Positions 25,686 to 25,698 of a DNA stretch of 25,698 bases are shown piece by piece. The position numbers were made by a program, and so were the translations under genes. This stretch comes from an uncultured Rhodocyclaceae bacterium (GTDB lineage Bacteria; Pseudomonadota; Gammaproteobacteria; Burkholderiales; Rhodocyclaceae): positions 1-25,698 of the forward strand of contig CAIYZZ010000060.1 of assembly GCA_903930805.1 (NCBI GenBank). Reading direction: 5' to 3'. Position 1 is the first letter of the stretch. Each line of letters begins with the position of its first letter. The notes beneath the pieces are model-generated. The model saw nothing but the letters and a program-made list of their open reading frames with translations. It searched no databases and was not told where the DNA came from.

Positions 25686-25698
25686 ATGACTGACAACA
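25686..25698 (+). CDS. gyrB: Probable start of DNA gyrase subunit B (cut by window edge)
   Basis: Only four codons are visible: ATG ACT GAC AAC (MTDN). A GAGG motif lies about 10 bases upstream, and the gap to dnaN is 22 bases. The identity rests on position: dnaA-dnaN-gyrB is the common order in betaproteobacteria and MTDN/MTEQ-type starts are usual for GyrB. recF is the main alternative in other orders. The earlier ATG at 25682 meets a stop after three codons. Confidence 0.5.

Overview
The window is a bacterial replication-origin neighbourhood, most likely from a betaproteobacterium (Rhodocyclales or a close relative is my guess; the order is not proven by the sequence). The evidence is the classic gene order gyrB-dnaN-dnaA | rpmH-rnpA-yidD-yidC-mnmE and mnmG-rsmG-parA-parB-atpIBEFHAG, high GC in most genes, Gram-negative features (a lipoprotein efflux adaptor, an RND pump, YidC with a periplasmic domain), and subunit sizes that match proteobacterial proteins closely. 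Everything left of about 22.72 kb lies on the minus strand. dnaA, dnaN and the first bases of a probable gyrB lie on the plus strand. Transcription therefore runs away from the dnaA region on both sides.

Layout from right to left. (1) 22.72-25.70 kb: dnaA, dnaN, start of gyrB. The dnaA-dnaN gap (24346-24559) is AT-rich with two consensus DnaA boxes and is the best oriC candidate. A third perfect box sits in the rpmH-dnaA gap, in the loop of an imperfect dyad. (2) 18.91-22.72 kb: rpmH, rnpA, yidD, yidC, mnmE, tightly packed and driven at least by a strong sigma70-like promoter before rpmH. (3) 13.90-18.90 kb: a lipoprotein membrane-fusion protein and an RND pump overlapping by 4 nt, followed by a TSUP (TauE/SafE-type) permease. 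(4) 8.99-13.80 kb: a branched-chain-amino-acid-type (HAAT) ABC importer ordered substrate-binding protein, LivH, a fused LivM-LivG protein, LivF. (5) 8.94-8.98 kb: two parS sites arranged as a perfect 17-bp inverted repeat. (6) 4.72-8.85 kb: mnmG, rsmG, parA, parB, mostly joined by 4-nt overlaps. (7) 1-4.54 kb: the F-type ATP synthase operon atpI-B-E-F-H-A-G behind a good sigma70-like promoter; atpG is cut by the window edge and atpD/atpC would lie outside.

How the genes work together: DnaA, DnaN and GyrB start and run replication. ParA/ParB act on the parS pair to segregate the origin region. MnmE and MnmG jointly modify tRNA wobble uridines, and RsmG methylates 16S rRNA. RnpA matures tRNAs. 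YidC and YidD serve membrane protein insertion, including the ATP synthase c subunit. The ABC importer, TSUP permease and RND pump are accessory transport functions inserted between the two halves of the conserved cluster.

Most of the window is conserved core. I did not find a convincing unknown defence, mobile or signalling system. The most unusual points are the mirrored parS pair, a G8 tract at the livMG/livF junction where a one-base slip would give a LivM-LivG-LivF polyprotein, the DnaA box in a hairpin loop upstream of dnaA, and the transporter block splitting mnmE from mnmG. No intergenic stretch exceeds 300 bases.
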